A stretch of DNA of 64,000 nucleotides from Halostella litorea (GTDB lineage Archaea > Halobacteriota > Halobacteria > Halobacteriales > Natronoarchaeaceae), in contig NZ_ML214300.1 of assembly GCF_004785955.1 (NCBI RefSeq), positions 671,223 to 735,222 of the forward strand, written 5' to 3'. Positions 9,237 to 18,592 of the stretch are shown piece by piece. The notes under the pieces were generated by a model. That model searched no databases. It saw only the letters and a list, made by a program, of their open reading frames with translations, and was not told where the DNA came from. Every line of letters begins with the position of its first letter. Position 1 is the first letter of the stretch. A program made the translations under genes and the position numbers.

Positions 9237-9468
9237 AGGTCTCCCGTGGGAGGTGCCAACACCGACTCGTATGATAGTACGTCACAAGATGTGGCCGGTC
9301 CGTTCCGGGATAGTTACCAGTCTGTCAGGCAGCGGCCGCCCCAGCGGACGAAAACGGGAACGCTGATCGTTGGGACGGAAGAAACAGGAGCTGGTTTCGT
9401 CGCTTCGTCGGGGGTCGAAACGCCGATAAAATCGCTACCGCGTCTATCGAGTCGGCGGGGTCGACCGC

Positions 9469-11349
9469 TTACGCGTCGTCCTCGTCGTCAACGTCTTCGA
9501 AATCGGCGTCGACGAACTCCTCGTCGCCGCCCGCACCGCCGGCCGGGCCGCCGCCCATGCCGCCGGCACCGCCCGCGCCCGCACCGCCCGCGCCGGCCTG
9601 GGCCTGCTGCTGGTACATCTGCTTGCCGATCTCCTGCAGTTCGGAGCTCAGGCTCTCGGTGGCGTCCTCGATCTCCTCCTTCGTCGCGTCGTCGTCCTCG
9701 AGGACGGCCTCGACGTCGTCGATCTTTGCCTCGATGGACTCGCGGAGGTCGGCGTCGACCTCCTCCTCGTTTTCCTCCAGCAGCGACTCGGCACGCTGGA
9801 CCGAGGCCTCGGCCTCGTTGCGGGCCTCGATGCGCTCGCGGCGGCGCTGGTCCTCCTCGGCGTGCTCCTCGGCTTCGGCCTGCATCTGGTCGATCTCGGC
9901 GTCGGAGAGGCCGGCACCGCCCTCGATGGTGATCTCCTCGCTCTCGCCGGAGCCCTTGTCCTCGGCGGAGACGTTGACGATGCCGTTCTCGTCGATGGAG
10001 AACGTCACCTCGATCTGGGGCGTCCCGGCGGGGGCCGGCGGGATGCCGGTCAGGTGGAACTCGCCGAGCAGTTCGTTCTCCTCGGCGATCTCGCGCTCGC
10101 CCTGGAACACGCGGACCTGCACGGAGGTCTGGTTGTCCGCGGCCGTGGTGAATATCTTCGACTCCTCGGTCGGGATGGTCGTGTTCTTCTCGATGAGCCG
10201 CTCGAAGATGCCGCCCTTGACCTCGATGCCCAGCGAGAGGGGCGTCACGTCGAGCAGGACGATGTCGTCGACGTCACCGGAGAGGACGCCGCCCTGGATC
10301 GCCGCGCCCAGCGCGACGGCCTCGTCGGGGTTGACGTTCTTCTTGGGCTCCTTGCCGGTGAGCTCCTCGACCTGCTCCTCGACCTGCGGCATCCGGGTGG
10401 AGCCGCCGACGAGCAGCACCTCGTCGATGTCGTCCTTGCCGTAGCCGGCGTCCTCGAGGGCCTGCTCGGTCGGCTCGACGGTGCGCTCGATGAGGTCGGC
10501 CGTGAGCGACTCGAACTTCGCGCGGGTGAGGCTCTGTTCGAGGTGGATCGGGCCGTCGTCGGTCGCCGTGATGAACGGCAGGTTGATCTCCGTCTCCTTC
10601 CGGCTGGACAGTTCGATCTTCGCCTCCTCGGCGGCGTCCTTGAGGCGCTGGAGCGCCTGCCGGTCCTCGCGGAGGTCGATGCCGTGCTCGTCCTGGAACT
10701 CGTCGGCCAGCCAGTCGATGATGGCGTGGTCCCAGTCGTCGCCGCCGAGGTCGTTGTCGCCGTTGGTCGCGACGACCTCGTAGACGCCGCCGCCGAGATC
10801 GAGAATAGAGACGTCGAACGTGCCGCCGCCGAGGTCGTACACGAGCACGGTCTGGTCGGACTCGTCGTCGAGGCCGTACGCCATCGAGGCGGCCGTCGGC
10901 TCGTTGACGATGCGGTCGACCTCGAAGCCGGCGATCTCGCCGGCGTCCTTGGTCGCCTGGCGCTGGCGGTCGTTGAAGTACGCCGGCACCGTGATGACGG
11001 CCTTCTCGACCTCGTCGCCCAGGTACTCCTCGGCGTCGCGCTTGATCTTCTGGAGGATCATCGCCGAGATCTGCTCGGGCGTGTACTCCTCGTCGTCGAT
11101 CTCGACGGTGTAGTCCTCGTCGCCCATGTGGCGCTTGATGGACTGGAGCGTCCGCTCGGGGTTCTGGACGGCCTGGTTTTTCGCCGGCTTCCCGACGAGT
11201 CGCTCGCCGTCGTCCGAGAACGAGACGACCGAGGGCGTCGTCCGCTCGCCCTCGCTGTTGACGATGATCTCCGGGTCACCGCCTTCCATCACTGCGAACG
11301 CGCTGTTTGTCGTCCCCAGGTCGATTCCGAGAATCTTGTTACTCGCCAT
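9469..11349 (-). CDS. dnaK: Molecular chaperone DnaK (Hsp70)
   Basis: 626 aa. The nucleotide-binding domain opens with [20 protein letters not shown] and includes [19 protein letters not shown] and [14 protein letters not shown]. The substrate-binding domain contains [16 protein letters not shown]. The C-terminal lid ends in a Gly/Met-rich linker and an acidic tail ([12 protein letters not shown]), as in bacterial-type DnaK acquired by haloarchaea. It folds and refolds proteins with GrpE (next upstream, same strand) and DnaJ (at 31 kb). A TATA-like GTTATAC about 30 nt upstream gives dnaK its own promoter, separate from grpE. Confidence 0.98.
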   Translation of the reverse strand: MASNKILGIDLGTTNSAFAVMEGGDPEIIVNSEGERTTPSVVSFSDDGERLVGKPAKNQAVQNPERTLQSIKRHMGDEDYTVEIDDEEYTPEQISAMILQKIKRDAEEYLGDEVEKAVITVPAYFNDRQRQATKDAGEIAGFEVDRIVNEPTAASMAYGLDDESDQTVLVYDLGGGTFDVSILDLGGGVYEVVATNGDNDLGGDDWDHAIIDWLADEFQDEHGIDLREDRQALQRLKDAAEEAKIELSSRKETEINLPFITATDDGPIHLEQSLTRAKFESLTADLIERTVEPTEQALEDAGYGKDDIDEVLLVGGSTRMPQVEEQVEELTGKEPKKNVNPDEAVALGAAIQGGVLSGDVDDIVLLDVTPLSLGIEVKGGIFERLIEKNTTIPTEESKIFTTAADNQTSVQVRVFQGEREIAEENELLGEFHLTGIPPAPAGTPQIEVTFSIDENGIVNVSAEDKGSGESEEITIEGGAGLSDAEIDQMQAEAEEHAEEDQRRRERIEARNEAEASVQRAESLLEENEEEVDADLRESIEAKIDDVEAVLEDDDATKEEIEDATESLSSELQEIGKQMYQQQAQAGAGGAGAGGAGGMGGGPAGGAGGDEEFVDADFEDVDDEDDA

Positions 11350-11478
11350 CTTGAGCGTTGTTTGCTGGTTCGGCGGTATAACTCTTGCTACACTCGGTGA
11401 GCGGGCCGAATAAAACTACGCGAACGGGGCTGGATTAAACAAACCGGCGGCGGTTCGAGCGGGGCGGTTTTATAAGCG

Positions 11479-12357
11479 TCAGGCGGCCCCGTCGTCAGCG
11501 TCGCCGTCCCCGTCGTCGCCGGCATCGTCGTCCGATTCGTCGACCGCACCGTCAAGTTCGATCGCCTCGTCGTCGTCTGCCTCCGCGTCGGCGTCGTCTC
11601 CGTCGGCCCCGTCGTCAGCGTCGCTCTCGTCGGCGTCGCCCGTGCCGTCGCTGACGGTCACCTGCGCCGTGCGCAACACCTTGTCGCTCATCTCGTATCC
11701 GGGCGTGTACACCTCGGCGATGGCGTCGGCCGGCTGGTCGCTCTCGACGCGCATCATCACCTCGTGGCGCTGCGGGTCGACCTCCGAGCCGGGGTCGGGG
11801 TCGATCTCGGCGACCTCCTCGTCCTCGAGGACGCGGTCGAACTCCTTCAGGGTCATCTCGACGCCCTCGCGGATGCTCTCGACGTCGTCGTGGTCGTCCT
11901 CGACCGCGCGGTTCAGGTTGTCCCGGACGTCGAGCAGGCGCTCGACGAGGTCCTCGGTCGCGCGGTCGCGGATCTGGTCCTGGCGCTTTTTCGCCCGCTT
12001 CTTGTAGTTCTGGAAGTCCGCCTGCTTGCGCTTCAGGCGGTCCTCCAGGTCCTCGACGTCCTCGTCGCGCTCGGCGAGTTCGTCCTCCAGTTCCGCGGCC
12101 CGCTCCTCGTACTCGTCGCGCTCGGCCGCCAGTTCGTCGACGCGGCGGTCGAGTTCGACGGCCTTCTCCAGCAGCCGGCGCACGTCCGCGCCCAGTTCCT
12201 CGTCGTACTCCGCGACCGCCTCCGGGAGCTGCTCGCTGATGGTCGTTCGCTCCTTGTCGGAATCCGACTCCGCAGCGGCCGCCTCGGCTTCGACGTCGGC
12301 TGTCCGGTCGCCGTCGTCCGCCGGAGCCGCCGCGTCCGTGCCCTCGTCCTCGCTCAT
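11479..12357 (-). CDS. grpE: Nucleotide exchange factor GrpE
   Basis: 292 aa from ATG 12357. An acidic N-terminus is followed by a long coiled coil (residues about 75-150, Glu/Arg/Leu heptads) and the GrpE core QADFQNYKKRAKKRQ with TLKEFDRVLEDEEV and RHEVMMRVESD. An extra acidic tail of about 55 residues follows the domain. GrpE releases ADP from DnaK, encoded 129 nt downstream on the same strand. A TTG-initiated extension to 12396 is unlikely: a TATA-like AACTAAACC on the minus strand is centred about 27 nt before ATG 12357. Confidence 0.95.
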   Translation of the reverse strand: MSEDEGTDAAAPADDGDRTADVEAEAAAAESDSDKERTTISEQLPEAVAEYDEELGADVRRLLEKAVELDRRVDELAAERDEYEERAAELEDELAERDEDVEDLEDRLKRKQADFQNYKKRAKKRQDQIRDRATEDLVERLLDVRDNLNRAVEDDHDDVESIREGVEMTLKEFDRVLEDEEVAEIDPDPGSEVDPQRHEVMMRVESDQPADAIAEVYTPGYEMSDKVLRTAQVTVSDGTGDADESDADDGADGDDADAEADDDEAIELDGAVDESDDDAGDDGDGDADDGAA

Positions 12358-12497
12358 GAGCGAACGAAGCCGTCGGGCGGGTTTAGTTTTTTTCAAGCGC
12401 CCGTCGCGGACGGGGCCGGCGCGGGGTGGCCGCGCCCGGCGCTGGCGTCCGGCACCGAAGGGGGAGCGATAAATGCCGGCGGTCCCAACGGCCGCGC

Positions 12498-13895
12498 GTG
12501 AGCGGCCTCACGCTGCGCTTCGAGGACGGGACGGTGCGCGTCGACGGCGACGGCGACTGCCCGCCGTTCGTCGAGCGCGACCCCCGCTCGGGAACCCGCC
12601 GGGCGTCGGCCCACCGCTACGCCGACCTGCGGGACTGGCTCGACGAGCGCGGCGTCGCCTACGACGACCGCGTCCTCGACACGGAGCCGCTGTCGGGGCT
12701 GGACTCCGCGTACGAGCTCCGCGAGTACCAGGCCGACGCGCTCGCCGCGTGGCGCGACGGCGGGAACGCCGTCGACGGCGCGGACGCGGCGGCCCGCGGC
12801 GGCCCGCGCCGCGGCGTCCTCGAACTCCCGACCGGCAGCGGGAAGACGGTGATCGCCATCGCGGCCATCGAGGAACTGGCGACGCCGACGCTCGTCGTCG
12901 TGCCGACGATCGACCTCCTCCAGCAGTGGCGGCGCGAACTCGAACGGGAGTTCGACCGCCCGGTCGGCCAGCTCGGCGGCGGCGAGCAGCGCGTCGAGGC
13001 GCTGACCGTCTCGACGTACGATTCGGCGTACCTCCGGGGCGACGACGTCGGCGACCGGTTCGGGCTCGTCGTGTTCGACGAGGTCCACCACCTCGGCGGC
13101 GAGGGGTACCGCGAGATCGCCCGCCTGCTCGCCGCGCCGGCGCGGCTGGGGCTCACCGCCACCTTCGAGCGACCGGACGACGCCCACGAGGTCGTCGAGC
13201 GCCTCGTCGGCCCGGTCGTCTACCGGATCTCGGCGGAGGAACTCGCGGGCGAGCACCTCGCGCCGTACGACGTCAAGCGGATCGCGGTCGAACTGACCGA
13301 CGACGAACGCGAGGAGTACGAGCACAATCAGGAGACGTTCACCGACTACCTCGCCCGCTCGAACGTCGAACTGCGGAGCGGGAGCGACTACCAGGAACTC
13401 GTCAAGCGGTCGGGGTCGGACCCGGAGGCGCGCGAGGCGCTGCTGGCCAAGCAGCGCGCCCGTGAGATCATGATGGGCAGCGAGAACAAGGTCACCCGGC
13501 TCGCCGGGATCCTCGACGACCACCGCGACGACCGCGTCATCGTCTTCACCGCGCACAACGAGCTGGCGTACCGCATCTCCGAGCGGTTCCTGATCCCGGC
13601 GGTCACCCACCGCACGAGCGCGGCCGAGCGCCGGGAGGTCATCGAGGGGTTCCGCGACGGCACGTACTCGCGGGTCGTCACGTCGAACGTGCTGGACGAG
13701 GGCGTCGACGTGCCGGACGCCAACGTCGCAGTCGTCCTCTCGGGCAGCGGCAGCGAGCGGGAGTTCACCCAGCGGCTCGGCCGGATCCTCCGCCCGAAGG
13801 CGGACGACGGCTCGGGGCTGGGGGAGCGCGCGCTGCTGTACGAGGTGGTGAGCGAGGGGACCGCGGAAAAACGAGTCTCCGCCCGGCGGCGCTAG
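12498..13895 (+). CDS. xpb: Archaeal XPB/Rad25-type DNA helicase
   Basis: 465 aa from GTG 12498. The N-terminal damage-recognition-like region (residues 1-70) is followed by RecA-like domain 1 with Walker A ELPTGSGKT (about 109-117) and DEVHH (about 194-198), then domain 2 ending in motif VI EFTQRLGRILRP. Archaeal XPB is a 3'-5' SF2 helicase that partners the Bax1 nuclease, encoded 580 nt downstream on the same strand. The start was chosen by a TATA-like GATAAATG centred 27 nt upstream. Its stop overlaps the stop of the converging lipoprotein gene by 4 bases. Confidence 0.93.
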   Translation: MSGLTLRFEDGTVRVDGDGDCPPFVERDPRSGTRRASAHRYADLRDWLDERGVAYDDRVLDTEPLSGLDSAYELREYQADALAAWRDGGNAVDGADAAARGGPRRGVLELPTGSGKTVIAIAAIEELATPTLVVVPTIDLLQQWRRELEREFDRPVGQLGGGEQRVEALTVSTYDSAYLRGDDVGDRFGLVVFDEVHHLGGEGYREIARLLAAPARLGLTATFERPDDAHEVVERLVGPVVYRISAEELAGEHLAPYDVKRIAVELTDDEREEYEHNQETFTDYLARSNVELRSGSDYQELVKRSGSDPEAREALLAKQRAREIMMGSENKVTRLAGILDDHRDDRVIVFTAHNELAYRISERFLIPAVTHRTSAAERREVIEGFRDGTYSRVVTSNVLDEGVDVPDANVAVVLSGSGSEREFTQRLGRILRPKADDGSGLGERALLYEVVSEGTAEKRVSARRR

Positions 13896-14362
13896 GGGCC
13901 GTCGACCGACTCCCAGCGCGGGCTGATGCTCCGGCTGTCGGCCGCCAGGTACTCGTCGCGGGTCACGTCGAAGACGAACTCGTAGGTCACCCGCTCGCCG
14001 GGGTCGAGCCGGACGGTGCGGCGCCGGGCGTACGTCGTCCCGTCGGCGGTGATCTCGTAGACGAGCACCGCGGCCCGGCGCTCGGCGTCGGTGTTCTCCA
14101 GCGTCGTCGTGACCGTCATGTACCCGTCCTCGGTCTCGCCGTACGACGTCTCGCGGAAGGCGAACCACCGGCCGGGGCTCGGCGTCGTGCCGACGGTGAT
14201 GCCGCCGGGGTCGACCGGGGTGGACTCGGCCGTCGGCGTCGGGTAGTCGCCGGGCTCGGGCGGGCCCTGCCGGCGGCTCCAGCCCTCCTCGTTGCGCCCG
14301 CAGCCGGCGAGGCCGGCGGCGCCGAGCGCGGCGAGCGACCGCAGGAGTTCCCGCCGTTGCAT
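13892..14362 (-). CDS. Predicted lipoprotein with Tat-like signal
   Basis: 156 aa from ATG 14362. The signal sequence MQRRELLRSLAALGAAGLAG ends in a lipobox with Cys21; the twin arginines suggest Tat export, usual for haloarchaeal lipoproteins. After a Pro/Thr linker comes an immunoglobulin-like beta domain (YMTVTTTLENTDAERRA, VRLDPGERVTYEFVFDV) of the FxLYD/DUF4352 style. No enzymatic motif. It lies between xpb and bax1 on the opposite strand, which is unexpected for a surface protein. Function unknown. Confidence 0.82.
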   Translation of the reverse strand: MQRRELLRSLAALGAAGLAGCGRNEEGWSRRQGPPEPGDYPTPTAESTPVDPGGITVGTTPSPGRWFAFRETSYGETEDGYMTVTTTLENTDAERRAAVLVYEITADGTTYARRRTVRLDPGERVTYEFVFDVTRDEYLAADSRSISPRWESVDGP

Positions 14363-14474
14363 ACGCGAGGGGTCGGGGCAGGGGGACGTATGTCTTGTGA
14401 CCTCGGCCGGCCGCCACGGGGACCGCACCCGGCACCCGACCGCTTTTTTCCCTGGCCCGCCGACACCCGGGCGG

Positions 14475-15983
14475 ATGCTGACGAAGGACCTCCTGCGCGT
14501 CTCGCGGGCTGGCGGCGGCTACTCCCCGCAGTTCGCCGACCGGGCACACCGGCCGCTCGCCGCGAAGGCCCTCGGGACGTTCCAGGGCCACGTCGGCGAG
14601 GAGCGGGCGGACCTGGACGACGCGCTGACGGCGCTCGAACGCGAGGCCGACGACTTCAAGCTCGTCCGGGGGTTCGCGCACCTGCTGGGGCGGGAGGCGC
14701 GGTTCGAGACCCGCGCGGGGGTCGACCCCGAACGGGCGCGCCGCGAGGCGTTCGCCGCCGGCGAGGCGGTCGGCGTGGTCACCGAGGCCGAGCGCGGGAC
14801 GGCGCTGTCGCGGGCGGCCGACGCGCTCGGGACCGACCCCGACACCGTCGAGACGGCGCTGTACGCCGACCGCGAGGACCGGCAGGTGCTCGCCGCGTTC
14901 GACGCGCGCTGGTCGCCCGACGAACTGGTCGCGCAGTACAACCTCTCGCTGGCCCAGACCGCGCTGTTCGACGCGACGGAGGTCCGGGCGCGCTCGTCGG
15001 ACCCGAAGGCGCTCGTCTCGGCGGTCAAGCGCCTCCGCCTGATGTACGAGGTGGTCCGGCTCGACGGCGGCGAACGCGAGGTGGTCGTGACGGGGCCGAC
15101 GCGGCTGTTCCGGTCGACGCGGCGCTACGGGACGCGCTTCGCCCGCCTCCTGCGGACGCTGGCGAAAGCCGAGGAGTGGCGGCTGACCGCGACGATAGAC
15201 GACCGCGGCACCGAGCGCGAACTCCGGCTCTCCTCCGACGACCCGGTGCGGGTGCCCGACGCCGAGCCCGTGACGGAGGTGAGCTACGACAGCGGCGTCG
15301 AGGCCGACTTCGCCGCGCGGTTCGAGTCGCTGGGCCTGGACTGGGACCTGGTCCGCGAGCCGGAGCCGCTTGCGGCGGGGTCGCGGGTGATGATCCCCGA
15401 TTTCGCGTTCGAGTACGCCCACGCCGACTTCCGCGTCTTCTTCGAGATCATGGGCTTCTGGACGCCGGAGTACGTCGAGAAGAAGCTCGCGCAACTGGAC
15501 GCCGTCGACGACGTCGAACTCCTCGTCGCGGTCGACGAGAGCCTCGGCGTCGGCGAGGAGATAGTCGCCCGGGACCACCGCGCGATCCCCTACGCCGGGA
15601 GCGTGCGGATCAAGGACGTGCGCGACGCGCTCCGGCGCTACGAGGACGAACTGGTCGCCGAGAGCGCCGCGGCGCTCCCCGCCGAACTCGCGCCCGAGGA
15701 CGACGTCGTGACGCTCGCCGAACTCGCCGAGCGCCACCGCGTGGGCGAGGCCGCCGTCGAGGGGAAGGCGTTCCCCGAGCACGAGATGGTCGGCCGGACG
15801 CTGGTGCGGCCCGCGGTACTGGAGGGACTCGCCGGCGAGATAGCCGCGGGGATGTCGCTGTCCGAGGCCGAGGCCCTGCTGGACGAGCGCGGGATCGACG
15901 ACGCGAGCGCGACGCTGTCGAGGCTGGGCTACCGCGTCGAGTGGGAGGGGCTGGGCGGCGGGACGGTGCGGGAGCGGGAGTAG
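14475..15983 (+). CDS. bax1: Bax1 nuclease (DUF790), partner of XPB
   Basis: 502 aa from ATG 14475. It begins MLTKDLLRVSRAGGGYSPQF, the typical DUF790 N-terminus. A PD-(D/E)xK-like nuclease core is seen around residues 303-335 (IPDFAFEYAHADFRVFFEIM, then EYVEKKLAQL), offering the acidic and lysine catalytic residues. In Archaeoglobus, Sulfolobus and Thermoplasma, Bax1 forms a stable complex with XPB and cuts bubble or overhang DNA, which suggests a nucleotide-excision-like role. The xpb gene is just upstream on the same strand, interrupted only by the opposite-strand lipoprotein gene. Confidence 0.92.
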   Translation: MLTKDLLRVSRAGGGYSPQFADRAHRPLAAKALGTFQGHVGEERADLDDALTALEREADDFKLVRGFAHLLGREARFETRAGVDPERARREAFAAGEAVGVVTEAERGTALSRAADALGTDPDTVETALYADREDRQVLAAFDARWSPDELVAQYNLSLAQTALFDATEVRARSSDPKALVSAVKRLRLMYEVVRLDGGEREVVVTGPTRLFRSTRRYGTRFARLLRTLAKAEEWRLTATIDDRGTERELRLSSDDPVRVPDAEPVTEVSYDSGVEADFAARFESLGLDWDLVREPEPLAAGSRVMIPDFAFEYAHADFRVFFEIMGFWTPEYVEKKLAQLDAVDDVELLVAVDESLGVGEEIVARDHRAIPYAGSVRIKDVRDALRRYEDELVAESAAALPAELAPEDDVVTLAELAERHRVGEAAVEGKAFPEHEMVGRTLVRPAVLEGLAGEIAAGMSLSEAEALLDERGIDDASATLSRLGYRVEWEGLGGGTVRERE

Positions 15984-16005
15984 CGGTCGCGGGACTAACC
16001 GGCCG

Positions 16006-16509
16006 TCAGAACTCCCGCCGACGGCCCTTCGGCACGCGCGACCGGAGTTCGCCGTGGACGTACAGGCCGACGCCGAGCGGCGCGTCGCCGCCCGCGAGTT
16101 CGTGGGCCGCGATGAGGTAGCCCCAGTCGCCGTCCCAGTCGAGTTCCTGGTCCTCGCCGGCGACGAACCGCGTCGCCTCCTCGCGGGAGAGGCGGATCAC
16201 GTTCCGCTCGGCGCGCTCGCCGAAGCGCTGGACGGCCTCGGTCGTGGGCTTCCAGTGTTCCTGCCGGGTGCGCATGAACGTCATACCGAGGCCCTCCACC
16301 TCGACCGGGGAGTCGACGTCGCCGGCGAATATCCAGACCTTCCCCGCGCCCTTCTCCCAGAACGTGTGGTCGGCGAAGGTTTCCGGTGGGACGCCGAAGC
16401 GCTCGTCCCACCAGTCGACGATCTCCCGCCGCGAAGCGCGACCCTCGACCTCGCGGTCCTCGGGGGTCGCCGGAAGGCGGTCGAACCGGTTCCCGTCGTT
16501 TTCGCTCAT
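16006..16509 (-). CDS. PUA-like RNA-binding protein coupled to an RNA m5C methyltransferase
   Basis: 167 aa from ATG 16509. The N-terminal half has REIVDWWDERFGVPPETF and the C-terminal half ends GVGLYVHGELRSRVPKGRRR, resembling the PUA-like tail of NOP2/RsmF-type rRNA methyltransferases. The start overlaps the methyltransferase stop by 4 bases, so the two are made together. I infer that it supplies the RNA-binding domain missing from the short methyltransferase. It is not an enzyme by itself as far as can be seen. Confidence 0.75.
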   Translation of the reverse strand: MSENDGNRFDRLPATPEDREVEGRASRREIVDWWDERFGVPPETFADHTFWEKGAGKVWIFAGDVDSPVEVEGLGMTFMRTRQEHWKPTTEAVQRFGERAERNVIRLSREEATRFVAGEDQELDWDGDWGYLIAAHELAGGDAPLGVGLYVHGELRSRVPKGRRREF

Positions 16510-17414
16510 GCGCCCACCTCCAGTTTCGCCACGAAGAAGCCGCCGGTGTCCTGGAAGTGCGGGTAGATGCGGGCGGCCTTGCGGACGCTGTCGTCGTACG
16601 TCTCGCCGTCCCACTCGGTGACGCCGGGGATGCAGTCGACGTCGAGGCCGTGGTCGACCAGCCGGCAGTCCTCCTCGCGGAGGACGTGGTCGAGCACCCC
16701 CTCGTTCTCCTCGGGGGCGAACGTGCAGGTGGAGTAGACGACGGTGCCGCCCGCGCGGGTGGCCTGGACGGCCCGGCGGAGGATCCCCTTCTGGACGCCG
16801 GCGACGCCGCGGACGTGGTCCATCGTCCACCCGTCGAGCGCGTCGGGGTTCTTGCGGATCGTCCCCTCGCAGGAGCAGGGCGCGTCGACCAGCGCGCGGT
16901 CGAACTCCCGGCCGCCGAAGGGCTTCAGCGAGAAGTTCCGGGCGTCCTGGTTGGTCACCGCGACGTTCGTCACGCCGAGGCGCTCGGCGTTCGAGCGCAG
17001 CGCCGAGAGGCGGCCGAGGTTGCTGTCGTTGGCGACCAGCAGGCCGCGGTCGTCCATCAGCGCGGCGAGGTGGGTGGTCTTGCTCCCCGGCGCGGCGCAG
17101 GCGTCCCAGACGCGCTCGCCCGGTTCCGGGGAGAGCGCCGTCGCGGGCAGCGCGGACACCTCCTCCTGGCCGTGGAGCCAGCCGTGGTAGTACGGCCAGG
17201 TGTTGCCCGGGCGGTCCGTGTCCACCGTCATGACGCGGTCGTTCCAGGCCGCCTGCTCCCAGCCGACGCCCTCGGCGTCCAGCGCCGCGGTCGCCCGCTC
17301 GACCGACGCCTTGATCGTGTTGACCCGGACGGCCGAGGGGAGCGGCCGCCGGCACGCGTCGAGGAACGCCTCGAAGTCGTCGACGAGGGGCCGATACCGG
17401 TCCAGTGGGTCCAT
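16506..17414 (-). CDS. RsmB/NOP2-family RNA (cytosine-5) methyltransferase
   Basis: 302 aa from ATG 17414. SAM-binding motif I VWDACAAPGSKTTHLA, motif IV VDAPCSCEGTIRKN and motif VI VVYSTCTFAPEENE carry both catalytic cysteines of the family. The protein has only the short N-terminal part and the catalytic domain; the C-terminal PUA-like domain is a separate overlapping gene. The target (rRNA or tRNA cytosine) cannot be read from the sequence. Confidence 0.93.
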   Translation of the reverse strand: MDPLDRYRPLVDDFEAFLDACRRPLPSAVRVNTIKASVERATAALDAEGVGWEQAAWNDRVMTVDTDRPGNTWPYYHGWLHGQEEVSALPATALSPEPGERVWDACAAPGSKTTHLAALMDDRGLLVANDSNLGRLSALRSNAERLGVTNVAVTNQDARNFSLKPFGGREFDRALVDAPCSCEGTIRKNPDALDGWTMDHVRGVAGVQKGILRRAVQATRAGGTVVYSTCTFAPEENEGVLDHVLREEDCRLVDHGLDVDCIPGVTEWDGETYDDSVRKAARIYPHFQDTGGFFVAKLEVGA

Positions 17415-17532
17415 TACGCCGCCGTTCGCCCGGCGGTCGCTTGTGGGTTTCGGAGCGGCGGTCGGACGGCGGCGGAGCCGTCCGGTCGCTCCACCCCGCA
17501 TCGTTAAGCCGCCGCCGCGGGACATTCGGAAC

Positions 17533-18273
17533 ATGGCTCGCGTCAAGATCCGGACTGACGGCGTCGACCTGGACGAACCGTGGCTGGTCGAGGGCATGCC
17601 CGGCGTCGGGCTGGTCGGGAAGATAGCGACCGACCACCTGGTCGAGGAGTTCGACATGGAGTACTACGCGAGCGTTCACTGCGACGGCATCCCGCGGATC
17701 GCCGTCTACGGCGACGGCGACCGGACGGTCCGCCCGCCCGTTCGGCTGTACGCCGACGAGGAGCGCGACCTGCTGGCCCTCCAGAGCGACGTGCCGGTGT
17801 CGGCAAACGCCGCCCACGAGTTCGCCGCCTGCGTCACGTCGTGGATCGCGGACAACGACGTCACCCCGCTGTACCTGAGCGGCCGCCCGGCCGAGAAAGA
17901 GGGCGTCCCCTCCCTGTTCGGCATCGGGACGGGGGCCGGCGGCACGCTGCTCGACGAGCAGGGCATCGACCGGCCCGAGGAGAACGGCGCGATCGCCGGG
18001 CCGACGGGCGCGCTCGTCGGCCGGGCCGCCGAGACCGAGACCGACAGCGTCGCGCTGGTGGTCGAGAGCGACCCGCAGTTCCCCGACCCGGAGGCCGCCC
18101 GGGTCCTCATCGACCGCGGCATCGGCCCGCTGGCCGGCGTCGACCCGTCCGTCGACCACCTCGTCGACCGCGCCGAGGAGATCCGCAAGCAGAAGGAGGA
18201 ACTGGCCCGCCGGATGCAGGAGGCCGGGGAGGCCGAGAGCTCGCAGGCCCAGCCGCTGCGGATGTTCCAGTAA
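17533..18273 (+). CDS. PAC2-family (proteasome assembly chaperone-like, DUF75) protein
   Basis: 246 aa. It opens with WLVEGMPGVGLVGKIATDHL, the signature of archaeal PAC2/DUF75 proteins, includes the loop GAIAGPTGALVG, and ends in a charged coiled coil (RAEEIRKQKEELARRMQEAG). Eukaryotic relatives assist proteasome assembly; the archaeal role is not firmly shown. A TATA-like GTTAAG about 27 nt upstream of ATG 17533 supports a leaderless start. Confidence 0.87.
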   Translation: MARVKIRTDGVDLDEPWLVEGMPGVGLVGKIATDHLVEEFDMEYYASVHCDGIPRIAVYGDGDRTVRPPVRLYADEERDLLALQSDVPVSANAAHEFAACVTSWIADNDVTPLYLSGRPAEKEGVPSLFGIGTGAGGTLLDEQGIDRPEENGAIAGPTGALVGRAAETETDSVALVVESDPQFPDPEAARVLIDRGIGPLAGVDPSVDHLVDRAEEIRKQKEELARRMQEAGEAESSQAQPLRMFQ

Positions 18274-18394
18274 CCGCGCCGGGCGACGTGTCGCGGCCGC
18301 TACTGCCGGCGGCAGCCGGACCGGTGCAGCCGAACCCCGACCGCCGCCGGCGCAGACCGACCGACACTTCACGCTGGCGGTCGGACGGGGACGC

Positions 18395-18541
18395 ATGAGC
18401 GACCTCGAAACCGCGGTCGACGAGTTCATCGACGAGGCCGACACGGTGTACGGCGAGTACGAACGGGGGTACATGGACGCCGACGCGGCGCTGTCGCGGC
18501 TGGAGACCCACCTCGACGAACTGCGCGAGGCGAGCGAGTAG
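18395..18541 (+). CDS. Very small acidic protein (48 aa)
   Basis: The frame reads MSDLETAVDEFIDEADTVYG and continues through a predicted helix to TAG 18541. It is rich in Asp/Glu with regularly spaced Leu/Tyr, so it probably forms a helical hairpin. The codon positions show the same GC3 preference as neighbouring genes, and the reading fits haloarchaeal protein composition. It lies between the PAC2 gene (121 nt before) and the histidine kinase (51 nt after). Function unknown; it may belong with either neighbour. Confidence 0.65.
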   Translation: MSDLETAVDEFIDEADTVYGEYERGYMDADAALSRLETHLDELREASE

Positions 18542-18559
18542 CGCGCGGCAGGCGAATCC

Positions 18560-18566
18560 TTTATAT
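18560..18566 (+). promoter_or_regulatory. TATA box of the histidine kinase gene
   Basis: TTTATAT, centred about 30 nt before ATG 18593. It is one of the best TATA matches in the window and implies a leaderless or nearly leaderless mRNA. Confidence 0.6.
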
Positions 18567-18592
18567 CGTATCCCACACGTTACTACCCCAAC

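Noticed and set aside
9535-9600. Repeated GGC-rich tract resembling a tandem repeat
   Set aside because: It encodes the Gly/Met-rich linker of DnaK and is not a DNA repeat element; the same applies to the Gly/Phe region of dnaJ near 31260-31380.
12358-12396. Upstream TTG start for grpE
   Set aside because: It would extend through the TATA-like box; ATG 12357 has the right spacing and gives a normal acidic N-terminus.
12393-15782. 1129-codon open frame on the minus strand
   Set aside because: It is antisense to xpb and bax1, whose proteins match known families; its translation is Arg/Gly/Pro/Val-rich as expected from a shadow frame in GC-rich DNA.
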